Origin: Sphingomonas arenae
GTDB lineage: Bacteria > Pseudomonadota > Alphaproteobacteria > Sphingomonadales > Sphingomonadaceae
Reading direction: 5' to 3'
Length of the DNA: 64,000 bases
NCBI RefSeq assembly: GCF_016924655.1
Contig: NZ_JAFFJU010000001.1
Coordinates: 1-64,000, forward strand
Shown: positions 44,432-53,880 of the stretch, one piece after another
How the letters are laid out: each line of letters begins with the position of its first letter
Numbering within the stretch: the stretch's first letter is position 1
Translations under genes and position numbers: made by a program
Notes under the pieces: model-generated
What the model saw: the letters and a program-made list of their open reading frames with translations, nothing else
Database searches by the model: none
What the model was told of the DNA's origin: nothing

Positions 44432-45585
44432 GCGCCCGGCGTAAGCCGGAGCAGCCGGCCCTGGCTTCCGTCGCGCTCGTCTTCGAGCACGTAGAGCTCG
44501 CCGTCGGGCCCCTGCTCCACCTCACGGATGCGTGCGCTCATGGGAAGGCGTTCCACTTCGCGCGCCGTGTTGCCGTCGATTGCGACCCGCACGATCCCTT
44601 GGGCCGACAGCCCCCCAATCAGCGCGTTGCCACGCCAGGCCGGGAAATCGTCACCGGAATAAAAGATCATGCTGGAAGGAGAGATCACCGGCGTCCAGAC
44701 GATCTCCGGTCCGTTGAACTCCGGCCGGGTTGAGTGGTCCGGGATCACGCGCCCGTCGTAATGATCGCCGTCCGAGACGATCGGGTACCCGTAGTTGGAT
44801 CCCCGCTCGAGATGGTTGAGCTCGTCGCCCCCCGCCGGCCCCATTTCCGCGCCCCAGAGCCGTCCATCGGGGCCGAAAGCAAGGCCGAGCACATTGCGGT
44901 TGCCCATCGTCCAGGCCTGCGCACCCACACCGCCGCGAGACGACCACGGATTGTCGCCAGGAACCGTGCCATCTGCGTTCAGCCGCACGATGCGGCCGAG
45001 GTTCGCATTCGGATCCTGCGCAGGGTCAAACTTCTGCCGCTCGCCCGAGCTGATGTAGAGCTTCCCGTCCGGTCCAAAGGCGATCCGGTGGGAAAAGTGA
45101 CCTCCGCCAGTCACCTTCGGCTGCTGCCGCCAGATGACCCGGAAGTCTTCGAGCCGCGGCGCCTCTTGCCCGAGGATCAGCCTCCCAGTGCCGACTACCG
45201 CTCCGCTGAGTTCGCCTTCCGGCTCGACATAGCTCAGGTAGACCCTCTGGCTCCCGGCGAAGTCAGGCGCTACGACTACGTCCCCGAGACCGCCCTGCCC
45301 CTCGACGCGGATGTTGGTCGGAACTCCCATCACTTCCTGTCGCTGACCGCTTGCGACGTCCACCAGCCAGAGCTTGCCAGCCTTCTCCGTCACCAGCGCC
45401 TGGCTGGTCAGCGGGCGACCGCTACCCGGCAGAAAGGTCATTGCCCAGGGCGCCTCGAAGTCTGCTACAACCTCGCTCCTGAAGGGCTGGTTCGCAACGG
45501 CCGCGGGAGCGTTCCCCGGAGCCGCGCTGCACGCGCTGTTTGCAAGCAGGAGTGTGGCGAGTCCGGTTAGTCCTTGAATTCGCAT
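44416..45585 (-). CDS. PQQ-dependent sugar dehydrogenase-like lipoprotein (YliI/Asd type)
   Basis: A 389-residue secreted six-bladed beta-propeller of the soluble glucose/sorbosone dehydrogenase family. The lipobox is NSAC near residue 19. Conserved: APWAMTFLPG, GGLGDVVVAPDFAG, GGGHFSHRIAFGPDGKLYIS with the active-site His, WTMGNRNVLGLAFGPDGRLW, GDELNHLERGSNYGYP and the final blade VEQGPDGELYVLEDE. It would oxidise an aldose at the periplasm with PQQ; PQQ genes are not present here. The start is placed at 45585, overlapping the possible extended 5' end of the polyketide synthase frame. Confidence 0.88.
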   Translation of the reverse strand: MRIQGLTGLATLLLANSACSAAPGNAPAAVANQPFRSEVVADFEAPWAMTFLPGSGRPLTSQALVTEKAGKLWLVDVASGQRQEVMGVPTNIRVEGQGGLGDVVVAPDFAGSQRVYLSYVEPEGELSGAVVGTGRLILGQEAPRLEDFRVIWRQQPKVTGGGHFSHRIAFGPDGKLYISSGERQKFDPAQDPNANLGRIVRLNADGTVPGDNPWSSRGGVGAQAWTMGNRNVLGLAFGPDGRLWGAEMGPAGGDELNHLERGSNYGYPIVSDGDHYDGRVIPDHSTRPEFNGPEIVWTPVISPSSMIFYSGDDFPAWRGNALIGGLSAQGIVRVAIDGNTAREVERLPMSARIREVEQGPDGELYVLEDERDGSQGRLLRLTPGAQTRR

Positions 45586-45645
45586 GGTTCGCTATTCACC
45601 TTCTGCAATAGAGCGTGGGGGCGCCGCCCGTTTGAAAGATTTTCC

Positions 45646-46692
45646 TTGCGTCCTGTTCCACTTTTGAGCCTCGCAACCGCAATACCGCCTTATGCCGTTA
45701 CTCAAGCGGACGCCAAGGCCACGGCCCGCCAGTTCTTCCGCCGCAAGCCGTTATTCGACCGGCTGGCGGGTGTGTTCGACAACGCGGGCATCGATCGCCG
45801 GGCCATTGTCGCTCCGGTGGAATGGTACGCGGAGGACCATGGATGGGAGTCCCGCAACCAGCTGTATCTGCAAGCTTCCGAGGCCTTGTTCATCGAAGTC
45901 GCCGAGAAGGCGATTGCCGCCGCCGGCTGCGACCCCGCGGAGATTGACGGCGTGGTTTCGGTCTCGACGACCGGCATCGCGACGCCAAGCCTGGAGGCGC
46001 GGTGCAGTGGCAAGCTCGGCTTGAGGGACGATGTCCAGCGGGTTCCCCTGTTCGGACTGGGATGCGCGGGTGGCGTGACGGGACTCGCAACGGCGGCCCG
46101 CCTCGCGGGGTCCGAACCCGGAAGCCGGTGGCTGTTCGTCTGCGTGGAGACCTGCTCCATCTCCATCCGGCTCGACAGCGACGATCCAGCCGCCCTTGTG
46201 GCTACCGCGCTGTTCGGAGACGGAGCCGCATCGGCTGTGGTCGGAGGGGACGGTGAGGGCATTGGCACCATCGTCGATGCGGCCGAGAAACTCTGGCCAG
46301 ACACGCTGGGCATCATGGGCTGGCGCGTCGAGGATCCAGGCTTTGCGGTGGTATTCGATCGAGCCATCCCGCCCTTCGTCACGGAACAACTCGCAAGCGC
46401 GCTTGACGGGATGCTGGAGAGCTATGGGATCCGACGTTCAGACATTGGCCGTTTGTGCTCGCATCCAGGCGGTGCGAAGGTCGTCGAGGCTATCGAAACC
46501 GCAATGGACCTGGGATCAGGTAGCCTCGATCTTGAGCGCGAGGTGTTGCGCGACTTCGGCAACATGAGCGCTCCGACCGTGCTGTTCGTGCTGGAGCGGC
46601 TGCTTGCACGAGGGGCGCCGGAGCGCACGCTGATGACGGCTTTCGGGCCGGGGTTCACCTGCGCGACCCTGCTGCTGGAGCGCTCCGCATGA
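45646..46692 (+). CDS. Type III polyketide synthase
   Basis: A 348-residue chalcone-synthase-fold enzyme. All catalytic residues are visible: Cys140 in GLGCAGGVTGLAT, His273 in CSHPGGAKV and Asn306 in FGNMSAPTVLFVL. GVVSVSTTGIATPSLEARC and TAFGPGFTCATLLLE are typical of bacterial members. Such enzymes extend acyl-CoA with malonyl-CoA to alkylpyrones or alkylresorcinols. No ATG is available; TTG 45646 (MRPVPLLSLATAIPPYAV) is the most natural, with TTG 45664 as alternative and the frame open to 45574. It is coupled (ATGA) to a membrane methyltransferase. The chain length of the product is unknown. Confidence 0.92.
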   Translation: MRPVPLLSLATAIPPYAVTQADAKATARQFFRRKPLFDRLAGVFDNAGIDRRAIVAPVEWYAEDHGWESRNQLYLQASEALFIEVAEKAIAAAGCDPAEIDGVVSVSTTGIATPSLEARCSGKLGLRDDVQRVPLFGLGCAGGVTGLATAARLAGSEPGSRWLFVCVETCSISIRLDSDDPAALVATALFGDGAASAVVGGDGEGIGTIVDAAEKLWPDTLGIMGWRVEDPGFAVVFDRAIPPFVTEQLASALDGMLESYGIRRSDIGRLCSHPGGAKVVEAIETAMDLGSGSLDLEREVLRDFGNMSAPTVLFVLERLLARGAPERTLMTAFGPGFTCATLLLERSA

Positions 46693-47183
46693 TGTGGCCA
46701 CCGATTGCCATTCTCGCCTTTGTCACGCTGCAACGCTTGTCCGAGCTCGTGCTCGCTCGGCAGAACACGCGCCGGCTTCTGTCACTGGGAGCCCGGGAGC
46801 ATGCGCCTGGGCACTATCCCTTGATTGTCGCAGTGCATGCAATGTGGTTGGGAACTCTGTTCTGGCTGGCGCCCGGTCGTCCGATCCACTGGGCCTTCCT
46901 GCTCCTATTCATCTTGCTGCAGCTCGGGCGCGTCTGGGTGCTGAGAACTCTTGGGCCGCGCTGGACGACGCGGATCATCGTGCTGCCCGGCGCGCCGCTG
47001 GTGAAGGGCGGGCCATTCCGCTTCGTAAGCCACCCCAATTACCTTGTGGTGATCGGAGAGATCGCCGTGCTGCCGCTCGTCTTCGGGCTGTGGCAGGTGG
47101 CGCTCGTCTTCAGTCTGCTGAATGCGGTCGTGCTATTCATCCGCATTCGCGCCGAGAACGAGGCTTTGCGCGCGGTTGCGTGA
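46689..47183 (+). CDS. Isoprenylcysteine carboxyl methyltransferase family protein
   Basis: A 164-residue membrane methyltransferase with about four hydrophobic segments. GPFRFVSHPNYLVVIGEIAVLP (His115, Pro116, Asn117, Tyr118) and the C-terminal IRIRAENEAL are the SAM-binding core of the ICMT/phospholipid-methyltransferase fold. Bacterial proteins of this type next to type III PKS genes (BpsB beside BpsA in Bacillus subtilis) methylate alkylpyrones; the same is inferred here. The start overlaps the PKS stop by 4 bases. Followed by 111 bases before rimP. Confidence 0.9.
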   Translation: MMWPPIAILAFVTLQRLSELVLARQNTRRLLSLGAREHAPGHYPLIVAVHAMWLGTLFWLAPGRPIHWAFLLLFILLQLGRVWVLRTLGPRWTTRIIVLPGAPLVKGGPFRFVSHPNYLVVIGEIAVLPLVFGLWQVALVFSLLNAVVLFIRIRAENEALRAVA

Positions 47184-47294
47184 TGCTGGCCACTGGCCTA
47201 TATGCACGGTTCCTCCTCACATCGCTGATGCTGGCGAGGCTGCTTCGGACTTCCGGGCGGCACGAGGGGGCTTGGACGTTTCGAATGAGGGCCC

Positions 47295-47831
47295 ATGGAC
47301 CTGACCGCGCTCACACAGATGATCGAGACCGAGGCAAAGGCCCTCGGCTACGATCTCGTGCGCGTGGCGATGATCGGCGGCAAGTCGGACCCGACGCTGC
47401 AGGTCATGGCCGAACGGCCGGACACGCGCCAACTAGACCTCACCGATTGTGAAGCCCTGTCCCGTCGCTTGTCCGACTTGCTCGATCGGCTGGAGTCAGA
47501 GGGCGAGGATCCGATCCAGGGCGGCTATCGGCTGGAAGTCTCTTCGCCCGGCATCGACCGGCCTCTGACGAGGCGACAGGATTATGCCGACTGGACCGGC
47601 CACGAGGCGCGTCTCAAGCTCGCTCACGAGGTTGAGGGCGCCAAGCAGGTGTCCGGCACCATCGCCGGCATAGAGGGCGATACCGTGCGCATCGCCTCGC
47701 CGAAGGGCGTCCGTGAGATCCCCTATTCCGCAATCCAGTCGGCCAAGCTCCTGTTGACCGACAAGCTCATCCACGCCACCGCGCCGATCAGCACCGAAGG
47801 CGCCGATTCCATCCTGACTGTAGAGGACTGA
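47295..47831 (+). CDS. rimP: Ribosome maturation factor RimP
   Basis: A 178-residue factor for 30S subunit assembly. IETEAKALGYDLVRVAMIGG, DCEALSRRLSDLLD and YRLEVSSPGIDRPLTRRQDY are the signature blocks; the SH3-like C-terminal domain follows (EVEGAKQVSGTIAGIEGDTV). It heads the rimP-nusA-ylxR-infB-rbfA cluster, the standard order. nusA begins 5 bases after its stop. Confidence 0.96.
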   Translation: MDLTALTQMIETEAKALGYDLVRVAMIGGKSDPTLQVMAERPDTRQLDLTDCEALSRRLSDLLDRLESEGEDPIQGGYRLEVSSPGIDRPLTRRQDYADWTGHEARLKLAHEVEGAKQVSGTIAGIEGDTVRIASPKGVREIPYSAIQSAKLLLTDKLIHATAPISTEGADSILTVED

Positions 47832-47836
47832 CTGAA

Positions 47837-49462
47837 ATGGCCACTGCCGCGCCCGCAGCACCGACCGCCAACAAGGCCGAGCTGCTCGCCATTGCCGACA
47901 GCGTTGCCCGCGAGAAGCTGATCGATCGGGGCATCGTAATTGAGGCGATGGAGGACGCCATCCAGCGCGCCGCCCGCGCCCGCTATGGTGCCGAGAACGA
48001 CATCCGCGCCAAGCTCGACGGAACCACCGGCGACCTCCGGCTGTGGCGCGTGCTCGAGGTGGTCGAAGAGGTTGAGGACTATTTCAAGCAGGTCGACGTA
48101 AAGGGCGCGCAGAAGCTGCAGCCCGGCGCCTCGGTCGGTGACTTCATCGTCGACCCCCTGCCCCCGATCGAATTCGGCCGCATCGCGGCACAGGCTGCCA
48201 AGCAGGTCATCTTTCAGAAGGTCCGCGATGCCGAGCGCGAGCGGCAGTACGAGGAATTCAAGGACCGCGTCGGAGAGGTCATCACCGGTGTCGTCAAGCG
48301 CGTCGAGTTTGGGCACGTGGTGGTCGACCTGGGCCGGGCCGAGGGAGTCATCCGCCGCGACCAGCAGATTCCGCGCGAGATGGTCCGCGTCGGCGACCGT
48401 GTCCGGTCGCTCATCCTGCGGGTTGCTCGCGAGACCCGCGGGCCGCAGATCTTCCTGTCGCGCGCTGCCCCTGATTTCATGAAGAAGCTGTTCGCGCAGG
48501 AAGTGCCGGAAATCTACGACGGCATCATCGAGATCAAGGCCGCCGCCCGCGACCCGGGCAGCCGCGCGAAGATCGGCGTGATCAGTCGCGACAGCTCGAT
48601 CGACCCGGTCGGCGCCTGCGTCGGCATGAAGGGCAGCCGCGTGCAGGCAGTCGTGCAGGAACTGCAGGGCGAGAAGATCGACATCATTCCCTGGAGCGAG
48701 GACACGGCGACCTTCGTGGTCAACGCGCTTCAGCCGGCGACGGTCAGCCGCGTGGTGATTGACGAGGAAGAGAGCCGGATCGAGGTGGTGGTTCCCGATG
48801 ACCAGCTGTCGCTCGCGATCGGCCGTCGCGGCCAGAACGTGCGCCTCGCCTCGCAGCTCACCAACTCGCAGATCGACATCCTGACCGAGGCTGACGCCAG
48901 CGAGAAACGGCAGCGCGAGTTCATCGAGCGGTCCGAGATGTTCCAGAACGAGCTGGACGTGGACGAGACGCTGGCGCAGCTGCTGGTCGCCGAGGGCTTC
49001 ACCAGCCTGGAGGAAGTTGCTTACGTCGATGCGGACGAGATTGCCTCGATCGAGGGGCTCGATGAGGACATTGCCTCCGAGCTGCAGAGCCGCGCTGGCG
49101 AAGCACTGGAGCGGCGCGAGGCCGCCTCGCGCGAGGAGCGCCGGGCGCTGGGTGTCGATGATGCGCTGGCCGAGCTGCCGCACCTGACCGAAGCGATGCT
49201 GGTCACGCTCGGCAAGGCCGGCGTCCGCACGTTGGACGACCTTGCGGACCTCGCCACCGACGAGCTCATCCAGAAGAAGCGGCCCGAGCCGCGCCGTCGG
49301 GCAGAGAATGCGCCGCAGCGGACCGAGGACAAGGGCGGCATCCTTGCCGAATACGGCCTCACCGAAGAGCAGGGCAACGAGATCATCATGGCCGCGCGTG
49401 CCCATTGGTTCGAGGACGAGCCCCAGACCGAGGAGGCCGCCGATGCGGAATCCTCGCAATGA
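47837..49462 (+). CDS. nusA: Transcription termination/antitermination factor NusA
   Basis: A 541-residue RNA polymerase-binding factor. The N-terminal domain ([20 protein letters not shown]) is followed by S1 ([22 protein letters not shown] near residue 150), KH1 and KH2 ([20 protein letters not shown] and [19 protein letters not shown]) and two helix-hairpin-helix repeats (ATLDDLADL-like and [16 protein letters not shown]). The C-terminal end overlaps the ylxR start by 20 bases. It controls pausing, termination and rRNA antitermination. Confidence 0.97.
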   Translation: MATAAPAAPTANKAELLAIADSVAREKLIDRGIVIEAMEDAIQRAARARYGAENDIRAKLDGTTGDLRLWRVLEVVEEVEDYFKQVDVKGAQKLQPGASVGDFIVDPLPPIEFGRIAAQAAKQVIFQKVRDAERERQYEEFKDRVGEVITGVVKRVEFGHVVVDLGRAEGVIRRDQQIPREMVRVGDRVRSLILRVARETRGPQIFLSRAAPDFMKKLFAQEVPEIYDGIIEIKAAARDPGSRAKIGVISRDSSIDPVGACVGMKGSRVQAVVQELQGEKIDIIPWSEDTATFVVNALQPATVSRVVIDEEESRIEVVVPDDQLSLAIGRRGQNVRLASQLTNSQIDILTEADASEKRQREFIERSEMFQNELDVDETLAQLLVAEGFTSLEEVAYVDADEIASIEGLDEDIASELQSRAGEALERREAASREERRALGVDDALAELPHLTEAMLVTLGKAGVRTLDDLADLATDELIQKKRPEPRRRAENAPQRTEDKGGILAEYGLTEEQGNEIIMAARAHWFEDEPQTEEAADAESSQ

Positions 49463-50279
49463 TCCGTCGGTAAGGCCACCCAAGGCCGTTCGGTCCGAGC
49501 GCAGTCGAGGACCACAGCCGAATGAAGCCGAGGCACATGTCTCGGCTCCGGTCTTTGACGCATCTCGATTGCGCTCTACGCGATCGGGTGGTGGAAATGC
49601 CCAGACACCTGAGCGCACCTGCGTCCTGTCGCGACGGACGGGCTCCCGTGATGAGCTCATCCGCCTCGCACTGGGTCCGGACGGCCAGGTGCTCCCCGAC
49701 GTGCGTGCCAAGGCGCCCGGCCGCGGAGCCTGGATCGGCGTTCCCCGGCCGGAGCTCGACTCCGCCATCGTCAAGGGCAAGCTCAAAGGCGCGCTCTCGC
49801 GGGCGTTCAAGACCGGGGAACTGACCGTCCCTTCCGACCTCGGCGAGAAGATCGAAGCCGCTCTTCGGCAGGCAGTCCTTGATCGGCTCGGCATGGAAGC
49901 CCGCTCCGGCAACCTGATCAACGGGGCTGACCGGGTTGAACAGGCTGCACGCATGGGCAAGGTGCGCCTGCTGCTTCACGCCGCCGATGCGGGTTTGGAC
50001 GGTCGCAGGAGGCTGGACCAGGCTTGGCGAGTGGGCGGCGCGGAAGAGCGTGGCCTCTCGCGCGGGCTGGAAATTCCGGTCGAACGCACCATCTTGTCCA
50101 TGGCACTCGGGCGCGAGAATGTGGTACATGTCGCGCTGATCGACCCAGCCGCCGCAGCGCGTGTCTTGCACGCGCTGTCACGGTGGCGCGCTTTCATTGG
50201 AGTGGGACGTGGGCTAGAGGGCGGCGACGCTGCCCTGGCCACCGGCTCGGCTGACTTGACGAACGAAGGAACAGAATGA
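49443..50279 (+). CDS. ylxR: YlxR/DUF448 RNA-binding protein with in-frame repeat insertion
   Basis: A 278-residue protein. The YlxR domain (ERTCVLSRRTGSRDELIRLA, LGPDGQVLPDVRAKAPGRGA) is followed by an L7Ae-like domain (DRVEQAARMGKVRLLLHAAD). It is a nucleic-acid-binding protein of the nusA-infB operon. Residues about 10-55 between the start and the conserved ERTCVL are unusual: they are encoded by a palindromic repeat at 49486-49588. ATG 49443 overlaps the end of nusA with GAGGAGG upstream; a start after the repeat is not available as ATG. The stop overlaps infB (ATGA). Confidence 0.88.
   Translation: MRNPRNDPSVRPPKAVRSERSRGPQPNEAEAHVSAPVFDASRLRSTRSGGGNAQTPERTCVLSRRTGSRDELIRLALGPDGQVLPDVRAKAPGRGAWIGVPRPELDSAIVKGKLKGALSRAFKTGELTVPSDLGEKIEAALRQAVLDRLGMEARSGNLINGADRVEQAARMGKVRLLLHAADAGLDGRRRLDQAWRVGGAEERGLSRGLEIPVERTILSMALGRENVVHVALIDPAAAARVLHALSRWRAFIGVGRGLEGGDAALATGSADLTNEGTE
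49486..49588. repeat. About 100-bp palindromic repeat inside ylxR
   Basis: Its left arm (from CCGTTCGGTCCGAGCGCAGT at 49486) closely matches the left arm of the truB repeat. GAGCGCAGTCGAG (49497-49509) pairs with CTCGATTGCGCTC (49564-49576), and GCCGAG (49527-49532) with CTCGGC (49541-49546). The reading frame continues through it. Confidence 0.75.
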
Positions 50280-52819
50280 GCGACCAGACCGACAAGCCGA
50301 AGCTGGGCACCCGGCCACCGCTGGGCATCAAGCGCACGGTCGAGACCGGCAAGGTCAAGCAGAGCTTCAGCCATGGGCGCTCGAACACGGTCGTGGTCGA
50401 GGTCAAGAAGCGCCGCATCCTCGGCAAGCCTGGCGAGGCGCCGGCCCAAGCCGAGGCGGCAGCTCCCGCGGCTGCAGCGCCCACGCCCGCACCGGCTGCC
50501 GCTCCCGCACGTCCGGCGGCGGCTCCCGCGCGCCGTCCGGTGGACGACATCACCGCTCGCAAGGAGATGCAGGCTCGACTGCTGCGCGAGGCTGAGGAAG
50601 CGCGCATGGCTTCGCTCGAGGAAGCGCGCCGCCGCGAGGAGCAGGCCAAGCAGAACCAGTCGGAGGAAGAGCGCCGCCGCGCGGAGGACAATCGCCGCGC
50701 CGAAGAAGAGGCCGCACGGAGGGCCGAGGAAGAGGCTCGTCAGCGCGCTGCCGAGGAAGCGGCGGTAGATGCTCGTCCGACCGAACAACCGGCTGAACCC
50801 GCGCCCGCCGCTGCGCCCACGTCCGCGCGACCCTCGGGGCAGCAGTTCACGCCCGTGCGTCGACCGGAGCCCGCCGCTCCGCCGCGCAGGCCCGAACCGG
50901 CCCGTCCGGCCCGTGGACGCGGGGACGACCGCCGTCACTCCGGCAAGCTCACCGTCACTCGCGCTCTATCGGATGACGAGGGCAGCCGCGCCCGTTCCCT
51001 CGCCGCGCTGAAGCGCGCCCGCGAGAAGGAGAAGCGCGCTCACCAGATGAGCGGCCCGCGTGAGAAGCAGGTGCGCGACGTGGTGGTGCCAGAGAGCATT
51101 ACGGTGGGTGAGCTCGCCAACCGCATGGCGGAGAAGGCTGCCGATCTCGTCAAGGCGCTCTTCAAGATGGGCGTCATGGTCACGGTCAACCAGACGATCG
51201 ACCAGGACACCGCCGAGCTGCTGGTCACCGAATTCGGCCACAACATCAAGCGCGTGAGCGAGAGCGATGTCGATATAGACACGACCATCGACGTGGATGC
51301 GCCTGAGAGCTTGAAGCCCCGTCCTCCCGTCGTGACCATCATGGGTCACGTCGACCATGGCAAGACGTCGCTGCTCGACGCGATCCGCGGTGCGAATGTG
51401 GTTTCGGGTGAGGCCGGTGGCATCACCCAGCACATCGGCGCCTACCAGGTGAAGGTGCCATCGGGCGACAGAGTCACGTTCCTCGACACACCAGGCCACG
51501 AAGCTTTCACCGAAATGCGCGCTCGCGGCGCAAATGTTACCGATATTGTCGTTCTTGTGGTCGCTGCGGACGACGGATTGCGCCCGCAGACGATCGAGGC
51601 GATCAATCACACCAAGGCTGCGGGCGTGCCGATGATCGTTGCGATCAACAAGATCGACAAGCCCGAGGCCAAGCCGCAGCGGGTTCGCGAGGAATTGCTG
51701 CAACACGAGATCGTGGTCGAGCAACTCGGCGGCGACGTGCAGGACGTTGAAGTGTCGGCGCTGAAGGGAACCAACCTCGACGGATTGCTGGACGCCATTG
51801 CCCTGCAGGCCGAGATCCTGGAACTCAAGGCCAATCCGGAACGTGCGGCAGAGGGTACGGTGATCGAGGCCAAGCTCGACAAGGGCCGCGGTCCGCTCGC
51901 AACCGTGCTCGTGCAGCGCGGAACGCTGCGGGTCGGGGACGTGTTCGTGGTCGGCGCCGCGAGTGGCAAGGTCCGGGCGATGATCGACGATCATGGCCGC
52001 CAGGTGAAGGAGGCCGGTCCGTCGATGCCGGTCGAGGTTCTTGGCCTCGCGTCCGTACCGTCAGCCGGCGATCAGCTCAGCGTTGTCGAAAACGAAGCCC
52101 GTGCGCGCGAGGTCGCGGCCTATCGCCAGGGCGTACTGGACCGGAAGCGCACGACGGCCGCGCCGCTCAGCCTCGAGAACATGTTCGCCAACCGCGCCTC
52201 GACAACCATCGAGTTCCCGCTTGTGGTCAAGGCCGACGTGCAGGGTTCGACCGAGGCGATCGTCAACGCGTTGAATCGGCTGTCCACCGACGAGATCAAG
52301 GTTCGCATCCTTCACTCGGGCGTGGGCGCGATCACGGAGAGCGATGTCACGCTGGCCAGCTCCACGGGCGCGCCGATCATCGGCTTCAACGTCCGTCCGA
52401 ACGCCAAGGCCCGCGAGGTGGCGGAGCGCAACAAGGTCGAGCTGCGCTACTATGACGTCATCTATCACCTGACCGACTGGGCCAAGGGCGCCATGGCTGG
52501 AGAGCTGGGTCCGGAGATCATCGAGACTGTCGTTGGCCGCGCCGAGGTTCGCGAGGTGTTCCCCGCCGGGAAGAAGGACAAGGCCGCGGGTCTGCTGGTG
52601 CTGGAGGGCGTCATCCGTAAGGGCCTCAATGCCCGCCTCACTCGTCAGGATGTCATCGTGTCCAAGACGACGATTGCCTCCCTTCGTCGTTTCAAGGACG
52701 ACGTTGCGCAGGTCGTGGCAGGTCTGGAATGCGGCGTGCTGCTGGCCGACACCAACGACATCAAGCCGGGCGACAGCCTCGAGGTGTTCGAGGTGGAGGA
52801 ACGCGCCCGCACGCTGTGA
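50276..52819 (+). CDS. infB: Translation initiation factor IF-2
   Basis: An 847-residue GTPase that places initiator tRNA on the 30S subunit. The N-terminal 300 residues are Ala/Pro/Glu/Arg-rich with a long charged coiled coil ([20 protein letters not shown] and on). The G domain has G1 GHVDHGKT at residues 357-364, DTPGHEAF (G3) and NKIDKPEA (G4). Domains II, C1 and C2 complete it, ending [13 protein letters not shown]. Length and order fit the alphaproteobacterial form. It overlaps ylxR by 4 bases and is followed by 131 bases before rbfA. Confidence 0.98.
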   Translation: MSDQTDKPKLGTRPPLGIKRTVETGKVKQSFSHGRSNTVVVEVKKRRILGKPGEAPAQAEAAAPAAAAPTPAPAAAPARPAAAPARRPVDDITARKEMQARLLREAEEARMASLEEARRREEQAKQNQSEEERRRAEDNRRAEEEAARRAEEEARQRAAEEAAVDARPTEQPAEPAPAAAPTSARPSGQQFTPVRRPEPAAPPRRPEPARPARGRGDDRRHSGKLTVTRALSDDEGSRARSLAALKRAREKEKRAHQMSGPREKQVRDVVVPESITVGELANRMAEKAADLVKALFKMGVMVTVNQTIDQDTAELLVTEFGHNIKRVSESDVDIDTTIDVDAPESLKPRPPVVTIMGHVDHGKTSLLDAIRGANVVSGEAGGITQHIGAYQVKVPSGDRVTFLDTPGHEAFTEMRARGANVTDIVVLVVAADDGLRPQTIEAINHTKAAGVPMIVAINKIDKPEAKPQRVREELLQHEIVVEQLGGDVQDVEVSALKGTNLDGLLDAIALQAEILELKANPERAAEGTVIEAKLDKGRGPLATVLVQRGTLRVGDVFVVGAASGKVRAMIDDHGRQVKEAGPSMPVEVLGLASVPSAGDQLSVVENEARAREVAAYRQGVLDRKRTTAAPLSLENMFANRASTTIEFPLVVKADVQGSTEAIVNALNRLSTDEIKVRILHSGVGAITESDVTLASSTGAPIIGFNVRPNAKAREVAERNKVELRYYDVIYHLTDWAKGAMAGELGPEIIETVVGRAEVREVFPAGKKDKAAGLLVLEGVIRKGLNARLTRQDVIVSKTTIASLRRFKDDVAQVVAGLECGVLLADTNDIKPGDSLEVFEVEERARTL

Positions 52820-52825
52820 ATCGAG

Positions 52826-52917
52826 CGTAAGCTGAACGGAGCACAGCGAGTGCGGCTTACGCGCGTCACAGGTGGCAGCGAACGGCCCGCGCGGAGCGAC
52901 AGTAACGAATGCGCGGG
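52826..52917. repeat. Two hairpins in the infB-rbfA gap
   Basis: CGTAAGC (52826-52832) pairs with GCTTACG (52855-52861), and CCCGCGC (52886-52892) with GCGCGGG (52911-52917). Neither has a T-run. They may be processing or stability elements of the superoperon mRNA, or a decayed palindromic repeat. Confidence 0.5.
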
Positions 52918-52950
52918 ATCCACTCCCGCGCCGCTGGCGCGGAGAGCGAG

Positions 52951-53343
52951 ATGAGGAAACAGGAAAGTCAGGAAGGCCGCTCCGTCCGCCTGCTGCGGGT
53001 GGGCGAGCAGGTGCGCCACGTGCTGAGCGAGATCCTGCAGCGCGGAGACGTGCATGATGAGACGCTGCAGAGCCACCTCGTCAGCGTCACCGAAGTACGT
53101 ATGTCCCCCGACCTGCGCCACGCTACCGTGTTCGTGAAGCCGCTACTCGGGCAGGACGAAGAGGTCGTGCTCAAGGCTCTGCGGACCAATACCGCCTACC
53201 TCCAGCGGGAAGTCGCAACTCGGGTTCGCATGAAGTACGCGGCCAGGCTGAAGTTCATCGCGGACGAAAGCTTTGACGAGGGAACGCACATCGACTCCAT
53301 CCTGCGCAGCCCTAAGGTCGCGCAGGACCTCGGCGAGGAATGA
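52951..53343 (+). CDS. rbfA: Ribosome-binding factor A
   Basis: A 130-residue KH-fold protein that assists 30S maturation. [42 protein letters not shown] and the C-terminal [17 protein letters not shown] are its conserved blocks. ATG 52951 with GGAGAGCGAG upstream; in-frame codons before it are unlike the family. The stop overlaps the following GNAT gene (ATGA), an atypical neighbour, since truB usually comes next. Confidence 0.95.
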   Translation: MRKQESQEGRSVRLLRVGEQVRHVLSEILQRGDVHDETLQSHLVSVTEVRMSPDLRHATVFVKPLLGQDEEVVLKALRTNTAYLQREVATRVRMKYAARLKFIADESFDEGTHIDSILRSPKVAQDLGEE

Positions 53344-53873
53344 CGGCGCTCTGCGATGCGATGACAGGTGACGGCTGCCGGGCTGTCCCCTTCACGGAAG
53401 AGCATCGGGCCGGTCTCAAGGCCGCGTGCGCCGAGGATGGCGAGATCTGGGCGATCTACTCGACACCCTTCGACCCGGACCATTTCGACACGAGCATCGA
53501 CAAGCTTGCAGCCGGCCCCGCGAACTGCGTGTTCGTGCTGTTCGAGGGTGAGGAACTAGCGGGTATGTCCAGTTTCTTAGGCATAGACGAAGCCCGGGGA
53601 GTGCTGGAAATCGGCGGTACCTATTACCGCCCAAGCTTGCGCGGCAGCGGTTTCAATCGCCGGGCCAAGGATATGATGTTGGCGCGGGCATTCGAAGCGG
53701 GATTCCGGCGGGTGGAGTTCCGCGTGGACAAGCGCAACCTTCGTTCGCAAGCCGCAATGAAGAAGCTTGGTGCCGTGCGTGAAGGCGTCATGCGCGCGGA
53801 CCGGATCACGTGGACCGGTCATGTCCGGGATACGGTACTGTTCGCAATCCTCAAGGACGAATGGCCGGTCTGA
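53340..53873 (+). CDS. GNAT N-acetyltransferase (RimJ/RimL-like)
   Basis: A 177-residue acetyltransferase. [29 protein letters not shown] holds the acetyl-CoA-binding loop and [23 protein letters not shown] matches the RimJ/RimL group, which acetylates protein N-termini or small molecules. It overlaps the rbfA stop by 4 bases and so may be expressed with the superoperon. Substrate unknown. The icd gene converges on it after 7 bases. Confidence 0.88.
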   Translation: MTALCDAMTGDGCRAVPFTEEHRAGLKAACAEDGEIWAIYSTPFDPDHFDTSIDKLAAGPANCVFVLFEGEELAGMSSFLGIDEARGVLEIGGTYYRPSLRGSGFNRRAKDMMLARAFEAGFRRVEFRVDKRNLRSQAAMKKLGAVREGVMRADRITWTGHVRDTVLFAILKDEWPV

Positions 53874-53880
53874 TCCGAGG

